Below, in pieces: positions 35,165-43,603 of a stretch of 64,000 nt of DNA. Where the stretch lies: contig CP148074.1 of NCBI GenBank assembly GCA_037482215.1, positions 2,232,001-2,296,000 of the forward strand, in the 5' to 3' direction. Position numbers and translations under genes: made by a program. Each line of letters begins with the position of its first letter. The stretch's first letter is position 1. The notes beneath the pieces are model-generated. The model worked only from the letters and a program-made list of their open reading frames with translations, searched no databases and was not told the DNA's origin. The stretch comes from Pseudomonas mendocina (GTDB taxonomy: Bacteria; Pseudomonadota; Gammaproteobacteria; Pseudomonadales; Pseudomonadaceae).

Positions 35165-35692
35165 ATGGAACTTACTCAATCAGTGATTGCAGTGGGGTTG
35201 CTGCTGTCTGCTTGTGTCGTCAGCGCAGCGCCTGACAACGCTAAAGACAGCCCAACGGCCCGTATTGTTTATGTGCAATTGGACGATATCAGCAACAGTC
35301 AGTAATCAATAACTGTCACAGCCGGTGAAACGGTACGCTTTGTTATCAAGAATAACGGGGCCTGCCTGCATGAGTTCAACATCGGGCGAGCTGATGAACA
35401 GTTAGAGCATCAGCGTGAAATGAGCGCCCTGATGAAGAGTGGCACGTTGACGCCCACTGGTTTTTCGCAAAAAGTGATTTGGCATGAGCGCTCAGGCGTG
35501 GGCGATTCAAACCCACCAGGCTATCCCGAGGTAGTTAAGGCAGAACACACCGACGCCAATGCGGTGTTGATCGAACCGGGTAGCGCTAAAGATTTAGTCT
35601 GGACGTTTGCGGAGGCGGGGGAGTTGGACTTTGCCTGTACCCTGCCTGGGCATTATCAGGCTGGAGAAAGAGGGCACTTCAAATTTCTTTAA
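35165..35692 (+). pseudogene. Cupredoxin-domain periplasmic protein, broken by an in-frame stop
   Basis: From ATG 35165 the frame reads a signal peptide (MELTQSVIAVGLLLSACVV) and the first strands of a cupredoxin, then hits TAA at 35303-35305 after 46 codons. The same frame stays open to 35692 and gives the rest of the fold: SITVTAGETVRFVIKNNG, the first ligand His in CLHEFNIG, and FACTLPGHYQAGERG with the ligand Cys and His. In homologues the last ligand Met lies where this protein has Glu (AGE for AGM). CAA to TAA would explain the stop. Loss of function, or an assembly error, are the two readings. Confidence 0.75.
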
Positions 35693-35733
35693 GCCGTGTG
35701 AGGTCGGGCGCCCAGCGAGCGCCCGGCTCGGTA

Positions 35734-36270
35734 TCAGCCAAGCATACGCGGCAATACGTCCGTTTCAGGATTACGGCGATGCAGGACAGTCATCGCGATA
35801 TGGCCTACGACAAGTGCAAGCAACACCCAACCCAGCAGGCCATGGAAGTTGCCACCGAGGTCGATCATCCATTTGTAGGTCTGCTCAGGCGTGGCCGCCA
35901 TGATCTGCACACCAAAGGCATCAAACGCACGCCCTGAACCGTACTGGCGCAGCAGGCCAATGAACGGCACTGCAAACATCACCGCATAAAGAGCAAGGTG
36001 GCCGAGGCTCGCAGCTGCACCTTTTGAAGCAGGGCGACGTTTACGGTTGAGCACGGCCCAAATAATACGAATGACCATAAAAATGGCCAGGATAAAGCCT
36101 ACAGGTTTGTGGGTAGGCCACATAAAGTTGTCCAGAGCCCCCTCGCTCAGGAACTTGTGGGCCAGGGCGCTGGTGAGGACCCAGACAAAACCTGCGGCCA
36201 TACCCCAGTGCAGGATTCGGCTAATGGTGTCGTAGCGTTGAGGATTATTGGTTGTTAGGTGGGTGGTCAT
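35734..36270 (-). CDS. Cytochrome b561
   Basis: Inner-membrane di-haem b561 of the CybB type, 178 residues, four helices, which passes electrons between quinone and oxygen/superoxide or periplasmic partners. Haem-ligand histidines lie in SRILHWGMAAGF (helix 1), the HKPVGF segment, GHLALYAVMF and GNFHGLLGWVLL. The start at 36270 follows GAGAGT; an ATG four codons earlier lacks a site. Convergent with the broken cupredoxin gene, 41 bases apart, with only a GC-rich hairpin between. Confidence 0.9.
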   Translation of the reverse strand: MTTHLTTNNPQRYDTISRILHWGMAAGFVWVLTSALAHKFLSEGALDNFMWPTHKPVGFILAIFMVIRIIWAVLNRKRRPASKGAAASLGHLALYAVMFAVPFIGLLRQYGSGRAFDAFGVQIMAATPEQTYKWMIDLGGNFHGLLGWVLLALVVGHIAMTVLHRRNPETDVLPRMLG

Positions 36271-36294
36271 TTTGACTCTCATTTTTAGGGCTGA

Positions 36295-36789
36295 TTATTG
36301 GATACGCTGTTCACCTGTAAAAATCAGGGTGGACTTGCAGCGTCGGCAGTAATAACGGCGTCCCTTGCCAACCAGTGCGTGGCGTTGAGCAGAGAATGGG
36401 AATTCTCCGTTCTCGCATGAGCAGCGGTATATGTAACGAAGCACCTGGCGGCGCTCAACTTCATAACTGTGACAGCGATTAGGCGGTAACTCGTATACAC
36501 CCCGCATAATCAATTGCCATTCTTCACCATGCGGTTGGATGCGAGGTCCGAACAGGTGGTGGGCAATCATATGAGCGACTTCGTGGGCAACGGTTTGTCG
36601 AATGAAGTCGTCTTGATTGGCCCGATACAACTGTAGATTGAAGCGCAACTTATTTTCCGTGAGGTGGGCTACACCGGCCTTTTGTCCGCGCAGCTTGAAG
36701 CACACCTCGGGGCGTGGAAATTGTTGCTTGAAGAAGTCTTCAGCTTGCAGGTAGCAAGCTTCAACGCGGTCGTGTATCTGTTCAGGCAT
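36295..36789 (-). CDS. sprT: SprT-family zinc metalloprotease domain protein
   Basis: A 164-residue SprT protein. The zinc site is HEVAHMIAHHLFG (HExxH near residue 70), followed by HGEEWQLIM. The C-terminal half has a zinc-ribbon with YRCSCENGEFPF and YYCRRCKSTLIF, four cysteines. The family is related to SPRTN/Spartan proteases that act on DNA-protein crosslinks; the bacterial role is not well defined. Single gene between the b561 and Yip1 genes, same strand. Confidence 0.93.
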   Translation of the reverse strand: MPEQIHDRVEACYLQAEDFFKQQFPRPEVCFKLRGQKAGVAHLTENKLRFNLQLYRANQDDFIRQTVAHEVAHMIAHHLFGPRIQPHGEEWQLIMRGVYELPPNRCHSYEVERRQVLRYIYRCSCENGEFPFSAQRHALVGKGRRYYCRRCKSTLIFTGEQRIQ

Positions 36790-36850
36790 AGCATCAACGT
36801 CTGGCTAACCCGAGGATTATGCCTAATCCAGCACTTTGAAGCAGCCTGAA

Positions 36851-36884
36851 AAGCACGAAACCACCCGGAGGTGGTTTCGTTTTG
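36851..36884 (-). terminator. Terminator of the Yip1-family gene
   Basis: Stem CGAAACCACC / GGTGGTTTCG with a four-base loop; T-rich on either strand (GTTTTG on plus, GCTTTT on minus). By position it serves the minus-strand Yip1 gene. Confidence 0.75.
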
Positions 36885-36901
36885 TTGCATGCGGATGAAT
36901 A

Positions 36902-37501
36902 TCAGTTGGTGTAAATCGGGCCAACGCCTACACCCCACAAGATCACTGAACTGGCGATCATGGCCACCAGCACCACCAGGCCAACAGCGAGCACTGAGCT
37001 GGAGAACATAAACCCTTCTTCATCCGGTATACCCATAAATGTCGGTATGCCAACGTACAACAAGTACACGGTGTAGCAGATGGCAGCTGTACCCACGATC
37101 ATGGCCAACCACATGTGCGGATAGAGTGCCGCGAGGCCGCCGATGAACAGGGGAGTGGCGGTGTAAGCGGAAAATACGATGCACTGAGTGAGGTTGGGGC
37201 TTGCGTCGTAAGTCCGTGCCATCCAGTGAATAAAGGCACCCATCACAGCAACACCAGCGAGCATTGCCAAGTAGGTCAGGATGGTGAGCTGGAGCGCGCT
37301 GGATTCAGTCAGCATCACCGGCGTGCGGCCGCCGATGGACCAACCAACTTGTGTAGTGCCAATGAAGGCTGATATCGCGGGTATGGCAGCCAGTATCAAG
37401 ACATGGGTGAGATACATGTGGCTGATGCTTTCTTCCTCACCACGAATATCCTGCCACTCTTGATCAGGATGGGTGAAAAGCCCCCAGACGTGATTGATCA
37501 T
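36902..37501 (-). CDS. Yip1-family inner-membrane protein
   Basis: A 199-residue membrane protein of the Yip1 (PF04893) family with five predicted helices. It opens MINHVWGLFTHPDQEWQDIR, a typical start for this Pseudomonas group, and helices lie at about 30-50, 70-95, 105-130, 140-160 and 170-192. AGAGGAG precedes the start at 37501; a longer frame upstream is not supported. Function unknown. Confidence 0.85.
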   Translation of the reverse strand: MINHVWGLFTHPDQEWQDIRGEEESISHMYLTHVLILAAIPAISAFIGTTQVGWSIGGRTPVMLTESSALQLTILTYLAMLAGVAVMGAFIHWMARTYDASPNLTQCIVFSAYTATPLFIGGLAALYPHMWLAMIVGTAAICYTVYLLYVGIPTFMGIPDEEGFMFSSSVLAVGLVVLVAMIASSVILWGVGVGPIYTN

Positions 37502-37650
37502 GCCGAGTCTCCTCTTGTTATTAAGGTCACCTGCGGCTGACGCCCGGTCCCCAGAGCATGACGCAGGGGGGTGCATATAATGCGACCCTATGTCGCAGTA
37601 TAGATCGACAATAGGAACTCAAAGGCAGTCGCTTAGAGCAAATAGGAGTA

Positions 37651-38253
37651 TCAAGAGCTACGGTAATGCCGCTCCAGTATCTCCATGGCCTTATTGATAG
37701 CTTGAAGGCGCGCGGTGCTGCCGCCTCGATCTGGGTGGTGCTGGCTGACCAGTCGGCGGTAACGAGCCTTGATGGTGCCAAGGCTAATCGGTTCATTACC
37801 AGGCGAGAGTTCAAAAAGCTCTAGCGCTGCCTTAACGTCTTCATTGTTATGCAAGCGTAGCCAAAAGCTGCGCAATAAATGTTCGACCTCGTCCGCACCT
37901 GTGCTGTCGAGTTGACTCAAGTCCATGTAATAGGTGCGCAGAGGGTCGTTTTCACTCAACCCATTGACGCCGGATTGGTAAGGCAGCAGCTGTATACACA
38001 GTGAGGAAATGCTTAGAGTGGCCAATTGCTTGGACCAGAGCAGGTCACGCAGATGATACAGCCCGTTGAACAGGATGAAATGTGTACGGAACAAGCCCAC
38101 GCTATCACTGAGTGGTAGATCAGGCAGATTATTACGTTTGCCTGCCTTTATGAGTTGGATTAAGCGGTATTCACTCAGGCCTTCTGGCGCTGAGTTGAGG
38201 TGCTCATAAAGTTCGTCGCATAGGGCAGACTGACAGTTCGGGGAATCATTCAT
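37651..38253 (-). CDS. DnaJ-related protein with C-terminal J domain
   Basis: A 200-residue co-chaperone-like protein. Residues about 1-140 match the DNAJ-related N-terminal domain (ALCDELYEHLNSAPEGLSEYRLIQLI; LFRTHFILFNGLYHLRD). Residues about 150-200 form a short J domain, with the HPD motif in RRLVSQHHPDRGGS that stimulates DnaK ATPase. The J domain at the C-terminus is the reverse of DnaJ and is normal for this family. Clients unknown. Confidence 0.92.
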   Translation of the reverse strand: MNDSPNCQSALCDELYEHLNSAPEGLSEYRLIQLIKAGKRNNLPDLPLSDSVGLFRTHFILFNGLYHLRDLLWSKQLATLSISSLCIQLLPYQSGVNGLSENDPLRTYYMDLSQLDSTGADEVEHLLRSFWLRLHNNEDVKAALELFELSPGNEPISLGTIKARYRRLVSQHHPDRGGSTARLQAINKAMEILERHYRSS

Positions 38254-38350
38254 CGCCGAAGATTAGCATTTGCCGTTGATTGGGGTGGGGTGTTGTGAGC
38301 TTTCCGAGTAAAATGGTGTGTTTTCCTCAGCTTTCGGATTCCAGCGCATC

Positions 38351-39175
38351 ATGGGTACCCTTTCGGTCAACCAGAACAAACTGCAAAAGCGCCTGCGTCG
38401 TCAGGCAGGCGAGGCGATTGCCGATTTCAACATGATTGAGGACGGCGACAAGGTCATGGTCTGCCTGTCCGGCGGCAAAGACAGCTACACGATGCTGGAT
38501 GTGCTGTTGCATTTGCAGAAGGTTGCGCCGATCAAGTTCGAGATTGTCGCGGTCAATATGGATCAGAAGCAGCCCGGTTTCCCTGAGCATGTTCTACCGG
38601 CCTATCTTGAGTCTATTGGTGTGCCTTACCACATCATCGAAAAAGACACTTATTCGGTGGTCAAAGAGAAAATTCCAGAAGGCAAAACCACCTGCTCGCT
38701 GTGCTCGCGCCTGCGTCGCGGTACGTTGTACACCTATGCCGATGAAATCGGAGCGACCAAAATGGCGCTCGGCCATCATCGCGATGACATCCTGGAAACT
38801 TTCTTCCTCAATATGTTCTACGGTGGCACCCTGAAAGCCATGCCGCCCAAGCTCTTGGCCGACGATGGCCGTAACGTGGTGATCCGCCCGTTGGCCTACT
38901 GCAGTGAGAGCGACATCGAGGCGTACAGCCGCATGAAGGAGTTCCCGATCATCCCGTGCAACCTCTGTGGCTCCCAGGAAAACTTGCAGCGCCAAGTGGT
39001 CAAGGAGATGCTGCAGGAGTGGGAGCGTAAAACGCCTGGGCGTACAGAGGTCATGTTCCGTGCCTTGCAGAACGTCGTCCCTTCACAATTGGCTGACCGC
39101 AATCTGTTTGACTTCAAGAGCCTGAAGATCGACGAAACCGCAACGCCGCGTTTTGTTGATGTTATGAACCTCTGA
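38351..39175 (+). CDS. ttcA: tRNA 2-thiocytidine(32) synthetase TtcA
   Basis: PP-loop ATPase of 274 residues carrying a 4Fe-4S cluster that thiolates C32 of some tRNAs. PP-loop [10 protein letters not shown] near residue 40; cluster motif [10 protein letters not shown] near 115 and C-terminal NLCGSQ near 205. The start [17 protein letters not shown] at 38351 is the conserved one; 11 further codons upstream are open but unconserved. Divergent from the DnaJ-related gene and followed by the Tag-like gene after 24 bases. Confidence 0.97.
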   Translation: MGTLSVNQNKLQKRLRRQAGEAIADFNMIEDGDKVMVCLSGGKDSYTMLDVLLHLQKVAPIKFEIVAVNMDQKQPGFPEHVLPAYLESIGVPYHIIEKDTYSVVKEKIPEGKTTCSLCSRLRRGTLYTYADEIGATKMALGHHRDDILETFFLNMFYGGTLKAMPPKLLADDGRNVVIRPLAYCSESDIEAYSRMKEFPIIPCNLCGSQENLQRQVVKEMLQEWERKTPGRTEVMFRALQNVVPSQLADRNLFDFKSLKIDETATPRFVDVMNL

Positions 39176-39199
39176 TCAGTACCCGTAAGGACGCTCTGG

Positions 39200-39871
39200 A
39201 TGCACGACTACAAATGGCTGCATGAATACTGCCTTAACCGCTTCGGTTCTAAGGCTGCTTTGGAACAGCGCCTGCCGCAGCCACTTAGTCGTGATGAGTT
39301 AAGTCAGATTACTGACGATCGTTACTTGTCGACCCTGAGTTTGCGAGTCTTCCGGGCAGGCCTTAAGCACAGTGTGGTAGATGCTAAGTGGCCAGCTTTT
39401 GAAGAAGTTTTCTTTGGTTTTGATCCTGAGAAAGTGGTGCTGATCGGAGCTGAACGCCTAGAGAACATGATGCAGGATGCACGCTTGATCCGGCATTTGG
39501 GCAAGCTCAAAAGCGTTCCGCGCAATGCTCAGTTCATTTTAGATGTGCAGAAGGGCAAGGGCAGCTTTGCTGCTCTGATCGCAGACTGGCCTGTTACGGA
39601 TATTACTGGCCTGTGGCGCTACCTTGCGAAAAACGGCAATCAGCTGGGCGGACTTTCGGCACCACGTTTCTTGCGCATGATTGGCAAGGACACCTTCGTG
39701 CTGACCGAGGATGTTGTTGCTGCGTTAAATGCACAAAAAATTATCGACAAGGCCCCAACTAGCCAGAAAGATTTGGCATTGGTCCAGTCTGCCTTCAATC
39801 AATGGCATGAACAGAGCGGGCGACCTTTGTGTCAGCTTTCCTTGATGTTGGCTTATACCGTTAACCACTGA
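39200..39871 (+). CDS. DNA-3-methyladenine glycosylase I-like protein (Tag family)
   Basis: A 223-residue HhH-GPD-type protein of the Tag family, which excises 3-methyladenine. The core LSLRVFRAGLKHSVVDAKWPAFEEVFFGFDPEKV corresponds to the Tag helix region, and GNQLGGLSAPRFLRMIGKDTF to the helix-hairpin part. The N-terminal Cys-x-W and the late His/Cys that form the zinc clasp of E. coli Tag are not visible; the start is MHDYKWLHEYCLNRFG. So it is a divergent member and activity is uncertain. A ribosome site AAGGA lies just before; probable operon with ttcA and the sirtuin. Confidence 0.8.
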   Translation: MHDYKWLHEYCLNRFGSKAALEQRLPQPLSRDELSQITDDRYLSTLSLRVFRAGLKHSVVDAKWPAFEEVFFGFDPEKVVLIGAERLENMMQDARLIRHLGKLKSVPRNAQFILDVQKGKGSFAALIADWPVTDITGLWRYLAKNGNQLGGLSAPRFLRMIGKDTFVLTEDVVAALNAQKIIDKAPTSQKDLALVQSAFNQWHEQSGRPLCQLSLMLAYTVNH

Positions 39872-39885
39872 TAGCGGGGGAGGGG

Positions 39886-40674
39886 ATGGACGCATTGACT
39901 CTCCGCGTAGCAGACCAGCTCAGATCTGCTGAACGCATTCTCCTCATTACAGGCGCAGGGCTCTCTGCTGGCTCAGGTTTACCGACCTATAGGGGGCTTG
40001 GAGGGCTCTATAACGGAACGACAGCCGAGGGGCTGCCAATCGAGGCAGCCTTGTCCGGTGATATGCTGCAAACAAATCCTGCGCTTTGCTGGAAGTACCT
40101 TGCCGAGCTGGGTAAGGCATGTCTCGGCGCGAGTCCGAATGCCGCTCATGGGGCGATCGCTGAACTGCAGCAGAACAACCCCGAATGTTGGGTGCTTACA
40201 CAAAATATTGATGGTTACCATCGTATGGCTGGCAGCCCGGCTGAGCGGCTGATTGAAATTCATGGCCAGTTGCAGCCGTTGCATTGCATATCCTGCGCTG
40301 CGGTTGAGAGTGATCTTTCGGGGCGCCTAGAGCAGCCCTTGCCACCTCGTTGTAGTCAGTGTGGCGGTGTGTTGCGTCCGCCGGTGGTGCTTTTTGGAGA
40401 AATGCTGCCGGAACTCCCACTGCAAACGCTTCGGCGAGAATTGCACAAAGGTTTTGATATGGTGATGAGTATCGGGACCTCTGCAAGCTTCCCCTATATT
40501 ATTCAGCCTGTGCTGCAAGCCCGTGCCAGCGGGGGCTTCACCGTAGAGATTAATCCGCAAGTCACTGCTTTGAGCGGTCAGGTCGATGTCCGTTTGTCGG
40601 GGGCGGCGTTAGATGTTATTCCGCGGCTGATAAGTCACACGCCTGTCGATAGAATTTGCAAATCTAATCAATAG
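39886..40674 (+). CDS. Sir2-family NAD-dependent protein deacylase
   Basis: A 262-residue sirtuin that removes acyl groups from lysines using NAD. NAD site LITGAGLSAGSGLPTYRG (Leu for the usual Ile in two places, and Tyr-Arg for Phe-Arg), TQNIDGYHRMAG, catalytic His in LIEIHGQL, and the zinc pairs CISC and CSQC. GTSASFPYIIQPVLQARASGG and VEINPQ complete the Rossmann fold. Fifteen bases after the Tag-like gene, GGGGAGGGG before the ATG. Substrates unknown. Confidence 0.92.
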   Translation: MDALTLRVADQLRSAERILLITGAGLSAGSGLPTYRGLGGLYNGTTAEGLPIEAALSGDMLQTNPALCWKYLAELGKACLGASPNAAHGAIAELQQNNPECWVLTQNIDGYHRMAGSPAERLIEIHGQLQPLHCISCAAVESDLSGRLEQPLPPRCSQCGGVLRPPVVLFGEMLPELPLQTLRRELHKGFDMVMSIGTSASFPYIIQPVLQARASGGFTVEINPQVTALSGQVDVRLSGAALDVIPRLISHTPVDRICKSNQ

Positions 40675-40724
40675 AAGGCATAGTCCCTATCTTGATAAGG
40701 ACTCTTCGACACGGTCGTGCCCAT

Positions 40725-41354
40725 ATGCTAAAGCGTTTCGCACCCCTCGTGCCCATTGCACTCACATTGGCTTTGGCGGCTTGCGCCAGCCAGCCTTACC
40801 AACCGCAGCCGGAGCAGCCGGACCATGCGTTGGTAACGAACTCGCCAGTCTTCCCTCCAGCTGAAGAAGATGTAGCTGAAGAAAAGGAAGCCGTGATTGG
40901 CGATTTCACTGATGAAAAGTCATACCGTTTGCCCGAGCTGGCAGACAGCATTCTCAATCACGGTCTCTCTTTGATCGGTACCCGCTATCGCTTCGGCGGT
41001 GGTTCGGTTAAGTCGGGTTTTGATTGCAGTGGATTTATCGGCTACCTCTTTAAGGAAGAAGCTGGCATGCAGCTGCCTCGCTCGACTCGCGAGATGATCA
41101 ATATTGATGCGCCACTGGTATCTCGCAGCGATCTTAAACCTGGCGATCTTTTGTTTTTCAGCACAAATGGTCGTGGTCGTGTAAGCCATGCGGGCATCTA
41201 TCTGGGGGACGACCAGTTCATCCATTCCTCTAGTAGCCGCAGCGGTGGCGTGCGTGTTGATAGTCTCCAGGATCGTTACTGGAAGCGTACGTTCATTGAG
41301 GCCAAGCGAGCGCTTGCGATGGCAACGGTTGATACGCCAACCCGTCACCAATAA
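40725..41354 (+). CDS. NlpC/P60 family lipoprotein 1
   Basis: A 209-residue secreted peptidase of clan C40 that cuts peptidoglycan peptides. Lipoprotein signal with lipobox LAAC (acyl Cys about residue 20). A Pro/Glu-rich linker (QPYQPQPEQPDHAL; AEEDVAEEKEA) precedes the catalytic domain, about 80-205: Cys in FDCSGFIGYLF, His in GRVSHAGIYLG, third residue His in DQFIHSSSS. The ATG at 40725 opens the signal peptide; an earlier start at 40692 is disfavoured. A terminator separates it from its paralogue. Confidence 0.93.
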   Translation: MLKRFAPLVPIALTLALAACASQPYQPQPEQPDHALVTNSPVFPPAEEDVAEEKEAVIGDFTDEKSYRLPELADSILNHGLSLIGTRYRFGGGSVKSGFDCSGFIGYLFKEEAGMQLPRSTREMINIDAPLVSRSDLKPGDLLFFSTNGRGRVSHAGIYLGDDQFIHSSSSRSGGVRVDSLQDRYWKRTFIEAKRALAMATVDTPTRHQ

Positions 41355-41370
41355 AACCTAAGAAATTAAC

Positions 41371-41399
41371 AAAACGCCCGGGCTTGCCCGGGCGTTTTC
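41371..41399 (+). terminator. Terminator between the two NlpC/P60 genes
   Basis: Stem AAAACGCCCGGGC / GCCCGGGCGTTTT with a two-base TT loop, followed by CGTTTG. Confidence 0.88.
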
Positions 41400-41517
41400 G
41401 TTTGTGCCTTATAAAAAATTGAAATTTATAGATATCAATAACCTGGAGCATAAACCTAAAGCTTGCACTTAAGAGAATAAGCAGGCACAGTAGAGGCTAG
41501 AGATATTCCGGCTCAGG

Positions 41518-42057
41518 ATGGGCTTGCTCATGACCGTACTCCTTCGCTTGTCTGTTATTGCATTTGCGGCATTGCTCGGTGCATGTGCCAGTCAGCCGCC
41601 AGCCCCTGCGCCGCAGCCTAAAGCTGTCTATAGCCCACCTATCACAAGCTACGGTGGCGCTAATGATGTGTTGTTCAGTGCACTGGGTCTTGTAGGAACA
41701 CCGTATGTCTGGGGCGGTAATACGCCCGACAGCGGTTTTGATTGCAGTGGCCTGATCGGCTATGTCTACCGTGATGCGGCGGGAATACGGTTGCCCCGTA
41801 CGACCCGTGAAATGATCAACCTGAGCGCCCCAACCGTAAGCCGTAATGCCCTACAAAGCGGTGATCTGGTGTTTTTTGCAACAAGTGGTGGGCGCCAGGT
41901 TAGTCATGCAGGTATCTATGTAGGCGAGGGGCGTTTTGTGCATGCACCTTCCAAAGGTGGCACTGTTCGCCTCGATAGCCTCAGTAACAGCTACTGGCAA
42001 CGTACTTATCTGAGCGCCAAGCGTGTTTTCCCGCAGAGGCTTGCGAGCAATCCTTAG
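41518..42057 (+). CDS. NlpC/P60 family lipoprotein 2
   Basis: Paralogue of the preceding gene, 179 residues. Lipobox LGAC at about 20-23, proline-rich linker (QPPAPAPQPK), catalytic Cys in FDCSGLIGYVY, His in RQVSHAGIYVG and His in RFVHAPSKGG. The two enzymes share the block LPR(S/T)TREMIN after the active site. The start may be 41518 or the ATG four codons on (41530); neither has a strong site. It precedes the cobalamin riboswitch. Confidence 0.92.
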   Translation: MGLLMTVLLRLSVIAFAALLGACASQPPAPAPQPKAVYSPPITSYGGANDVLFSALGLVGTPYVWGGNTPDSGFDCSGLIGYVYRDAAGIRLPRTTREMINLSAPTVSRNALQSGDLVFFATSGGRQVSHAGIYVGEGRFVHAPSKGGTVRLDSLSNSYWQRTYLSAKRVFPQRLASNP

Positions 42058-42119
42058 CCAGCAGTTCGAAGCAGCGTTGTTTGACGTTGGCCACAGAAGC
42101 CACTAGGCTTCCCGGCTTG

Positions 42120-42252
42120 CAACAGGTGCCCCGACCATATGGTTCATGGGGTGAAACTGGGAAGTCGGTGAGTCATTTGAATTGATAATTCCGGCGCTGC
42201 CCCCGCAACGGTGAATGAGCATCCGCTCACAAGCCCGGAGACCGGCCTGTGC
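42120..42252 (+). promoter_or_regulatory. Cobalamin riboswitch
   Basis: All conserved blocks of the AdoCbl aptamer are present: AGGTGCCCC at 42125, GGGTGAAACTGGGAAGTCGG at about 42148-42168, GCTGCCCCCGCAACGGTGA at 42196-42214 and the B12-box part GCCCGGAGACCGGCCTG ending at 42249. ACAGG (42123) pairs with CCTGT (42246) to close the aptamer. It lies 150 bases upstream of bluB and should shut the cob operon when B12 is plentiful. The expression platform between 42253 and 42403 was not resolved. Confidence 0.95.
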
Positions 42253-42403
42253 ATATTCCACGACATCGCGGAGGGCTTTGTCATGTGCGCGCTCATACAG
42301 GGCGTGGGCTTGCTATTCCTCTGATGGCTCTCAATTCATCGCGCTAGCAGGCATCTTTCATGTTTCATCCCCATCTTTTATCTGCATTTCGTGAGAAGCG
42401 CAG

Positions 42404-43066
42404 ATGACCTCCTATGTGTTCAGTGAGTCCGAGCGAGAGGCGATCTACCGGGTGATCGCTCTGCGTCGCGATATGCGTCATTTTTCTGGGGGGAAGGTTG
42501 AACCTGAGGTGTTATCACGTTTACTCGAAGCCGCTCATCAGGCTCCTAGCGTTGGCTTGATGCAACCCTGGCGATTCATACGTATCACTGCGCCGGTATT
42601 GCGTGAGTCGATTGGGGCGTTAGTTGAAGCTGAGCGGCTGCGTACTGCTGCGGCGTTGGGTGAGCGTAGTGACGAGTTCCAGCAACTCAAGGTAGAAGGT
42701 ATCCGCGAGTGCGCAGAAGTATTGGTCGTTGGCCTGATGCCGGGGCGTGATGCTCATGTGTTCGGGCGCCGGACTTTGCCGGAGATGGATCTGGCCTCGC
42801 TCTCTTGTGCCATTCAGAACATGTGGCTGGCTGCCCGCGCAGAAGGCTTGGGAATGGGGTGGGTGTCTCTGTTCGAGCCACAGGCGCTGGCTGACTTATT
42901 AAAGATGCCAGAGGGCAGTAAACCGGTCGCCATCATCTGTCTTGGACCTGTTAACGCCTTTTATGACGAGCCCATGCTGGTTCAGGAAGGCTGGGCGAAG
43001 CCACGACCTTTGCATGAGCTGTTGCATGAGAATGGTTGGAACGAGCCCTGTGGTCACGATGTTTAA
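42404..43066 (+). CDS. bluB: 5,6-dimethylbenzimidazole synthase BluB
   Basis: Nitroreductase-fold enzyme of 220 residues that splits FMNH2 with oxygen to form dimethylbenzimidazole, the lower ligand of B12. Motifs: RRDMRHFSGGKVEPEVLSRLLEAAHQAPSVGLMQPWRF at the N-terminus, and FGRRTLPEMDLASLSCAIQNMWLAARAEGLGMGWVSLF. First gene after the riboswitch; cobU follows in 15 bases. Confidence 0.95.
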   Translation: MTSYVFSESEREAIYRVIALRRDMRHFSGGKVEPEVLSRLLEAAHQAPSVGLMQPWRFIRITAPVLRESIGALVEAERLRTAAALGERSDEFQQLKVEGIRECAEVLVVGLMPGRDAHVFGRRTLPEMDLASLSCAIQNMWLAARAEGLGMGWVSLFEPQALADLLKMPEGSKPVAIICLGPVNAFYDEPMLVQEGWAKPRPLHELLHENGWNEPCGHDV

Positions 43067-43081
43067 CGAGAGAGCTATTTC

Positions 43082-43603
43082 ATGCGGCAATTGATTCTCG
43101 GCGGTGCACGCTCAGGTAAAAGCAGTCTTGCGGAGCGCCTGGCTTACGAGTCAGGTCTGGATGTGACTTATTTCGCCACGGCCCAGGCGCTGGATGCCGA
43201 AATGAGTGCGCGCATTACTCACCACCAAGCCCGCAGGCCGGATCACTGGGCACTGGTAGAGGAGCCGCTATCCTTGGCGGACGCTCTGCTAGCCCAGGCG
43301 AGTGAAAGTAAATGTCTGTTGGTGGATTGCCTGACACTTTGGCTTAGTAATCTCCTGATGTTGGAGGATGAGTCGCGTCTGCGGGTAGAGTGTGATGCTT
43401 TGCTGAGGCTGATCCCGGAGTTACCCGGCGAGGTTATTTTAGTGAGTAATGAAACCGGTTTGGGTGTCGTGCCACTGGGTGAGCTGAGTCGCCGCTATGT
43501 CGATGAGGCTGGCTGGTTACACCAGGCGCTGGCTCAGCAGTGTGAGCGAGTTGTGTTTTGTGTGGCGGGTTTGCCGATGGTGCTCAAAGGGGGCGCATTA
43601 TGA
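43082..43603 (+). CDS. cobU: Adenosylcobinamide kinase/guanylyltransferase
   Basis: Bifunctional enzyme (CobU/CobP) of 173 residues that phosphorylates adenosylcobinamide and adds GMP. P-loop [16 protein letters not shown] at residues about 5-20; [12 protein letters not shown] near 80; [32 protein letters not shown] near 120 is typical. Its stop overlaps the cobT ATG (ATGA). The name cobU is used for this enzyme here, as in Salmonella; Pseudomonas nomenclature calls it cobP. Confidence 0.95.
   Translation: MRQLILGGARSGKSSLAERLAYESGLDVTYFATAQALDAEMSARITHHQARRPDHWALVEEPLSLADALLAQASESKCLLVDCLTLWLSNLLMLEDESRLRVECDALLRLIPELPGEVILVSNETGLGVVPLGELSRRYVDEAGWLHQALAQQCERVVFCVAGLPMVLKGGAL

Noticed and set aside
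35420..35692. Separate 90-residue cupredoxin gene starting at an internal ATG
   Set aside because: The ATG has no ribosome site and the product would lack a signal peptide and the first ligand; a broken longer gene explains it better.
35695..35733. Terminator between the cupredoxin and cytochrome b561 genes
   Set aside because: GGGCGC/GCGCCC hairpin is present but there is no T run on either strand.
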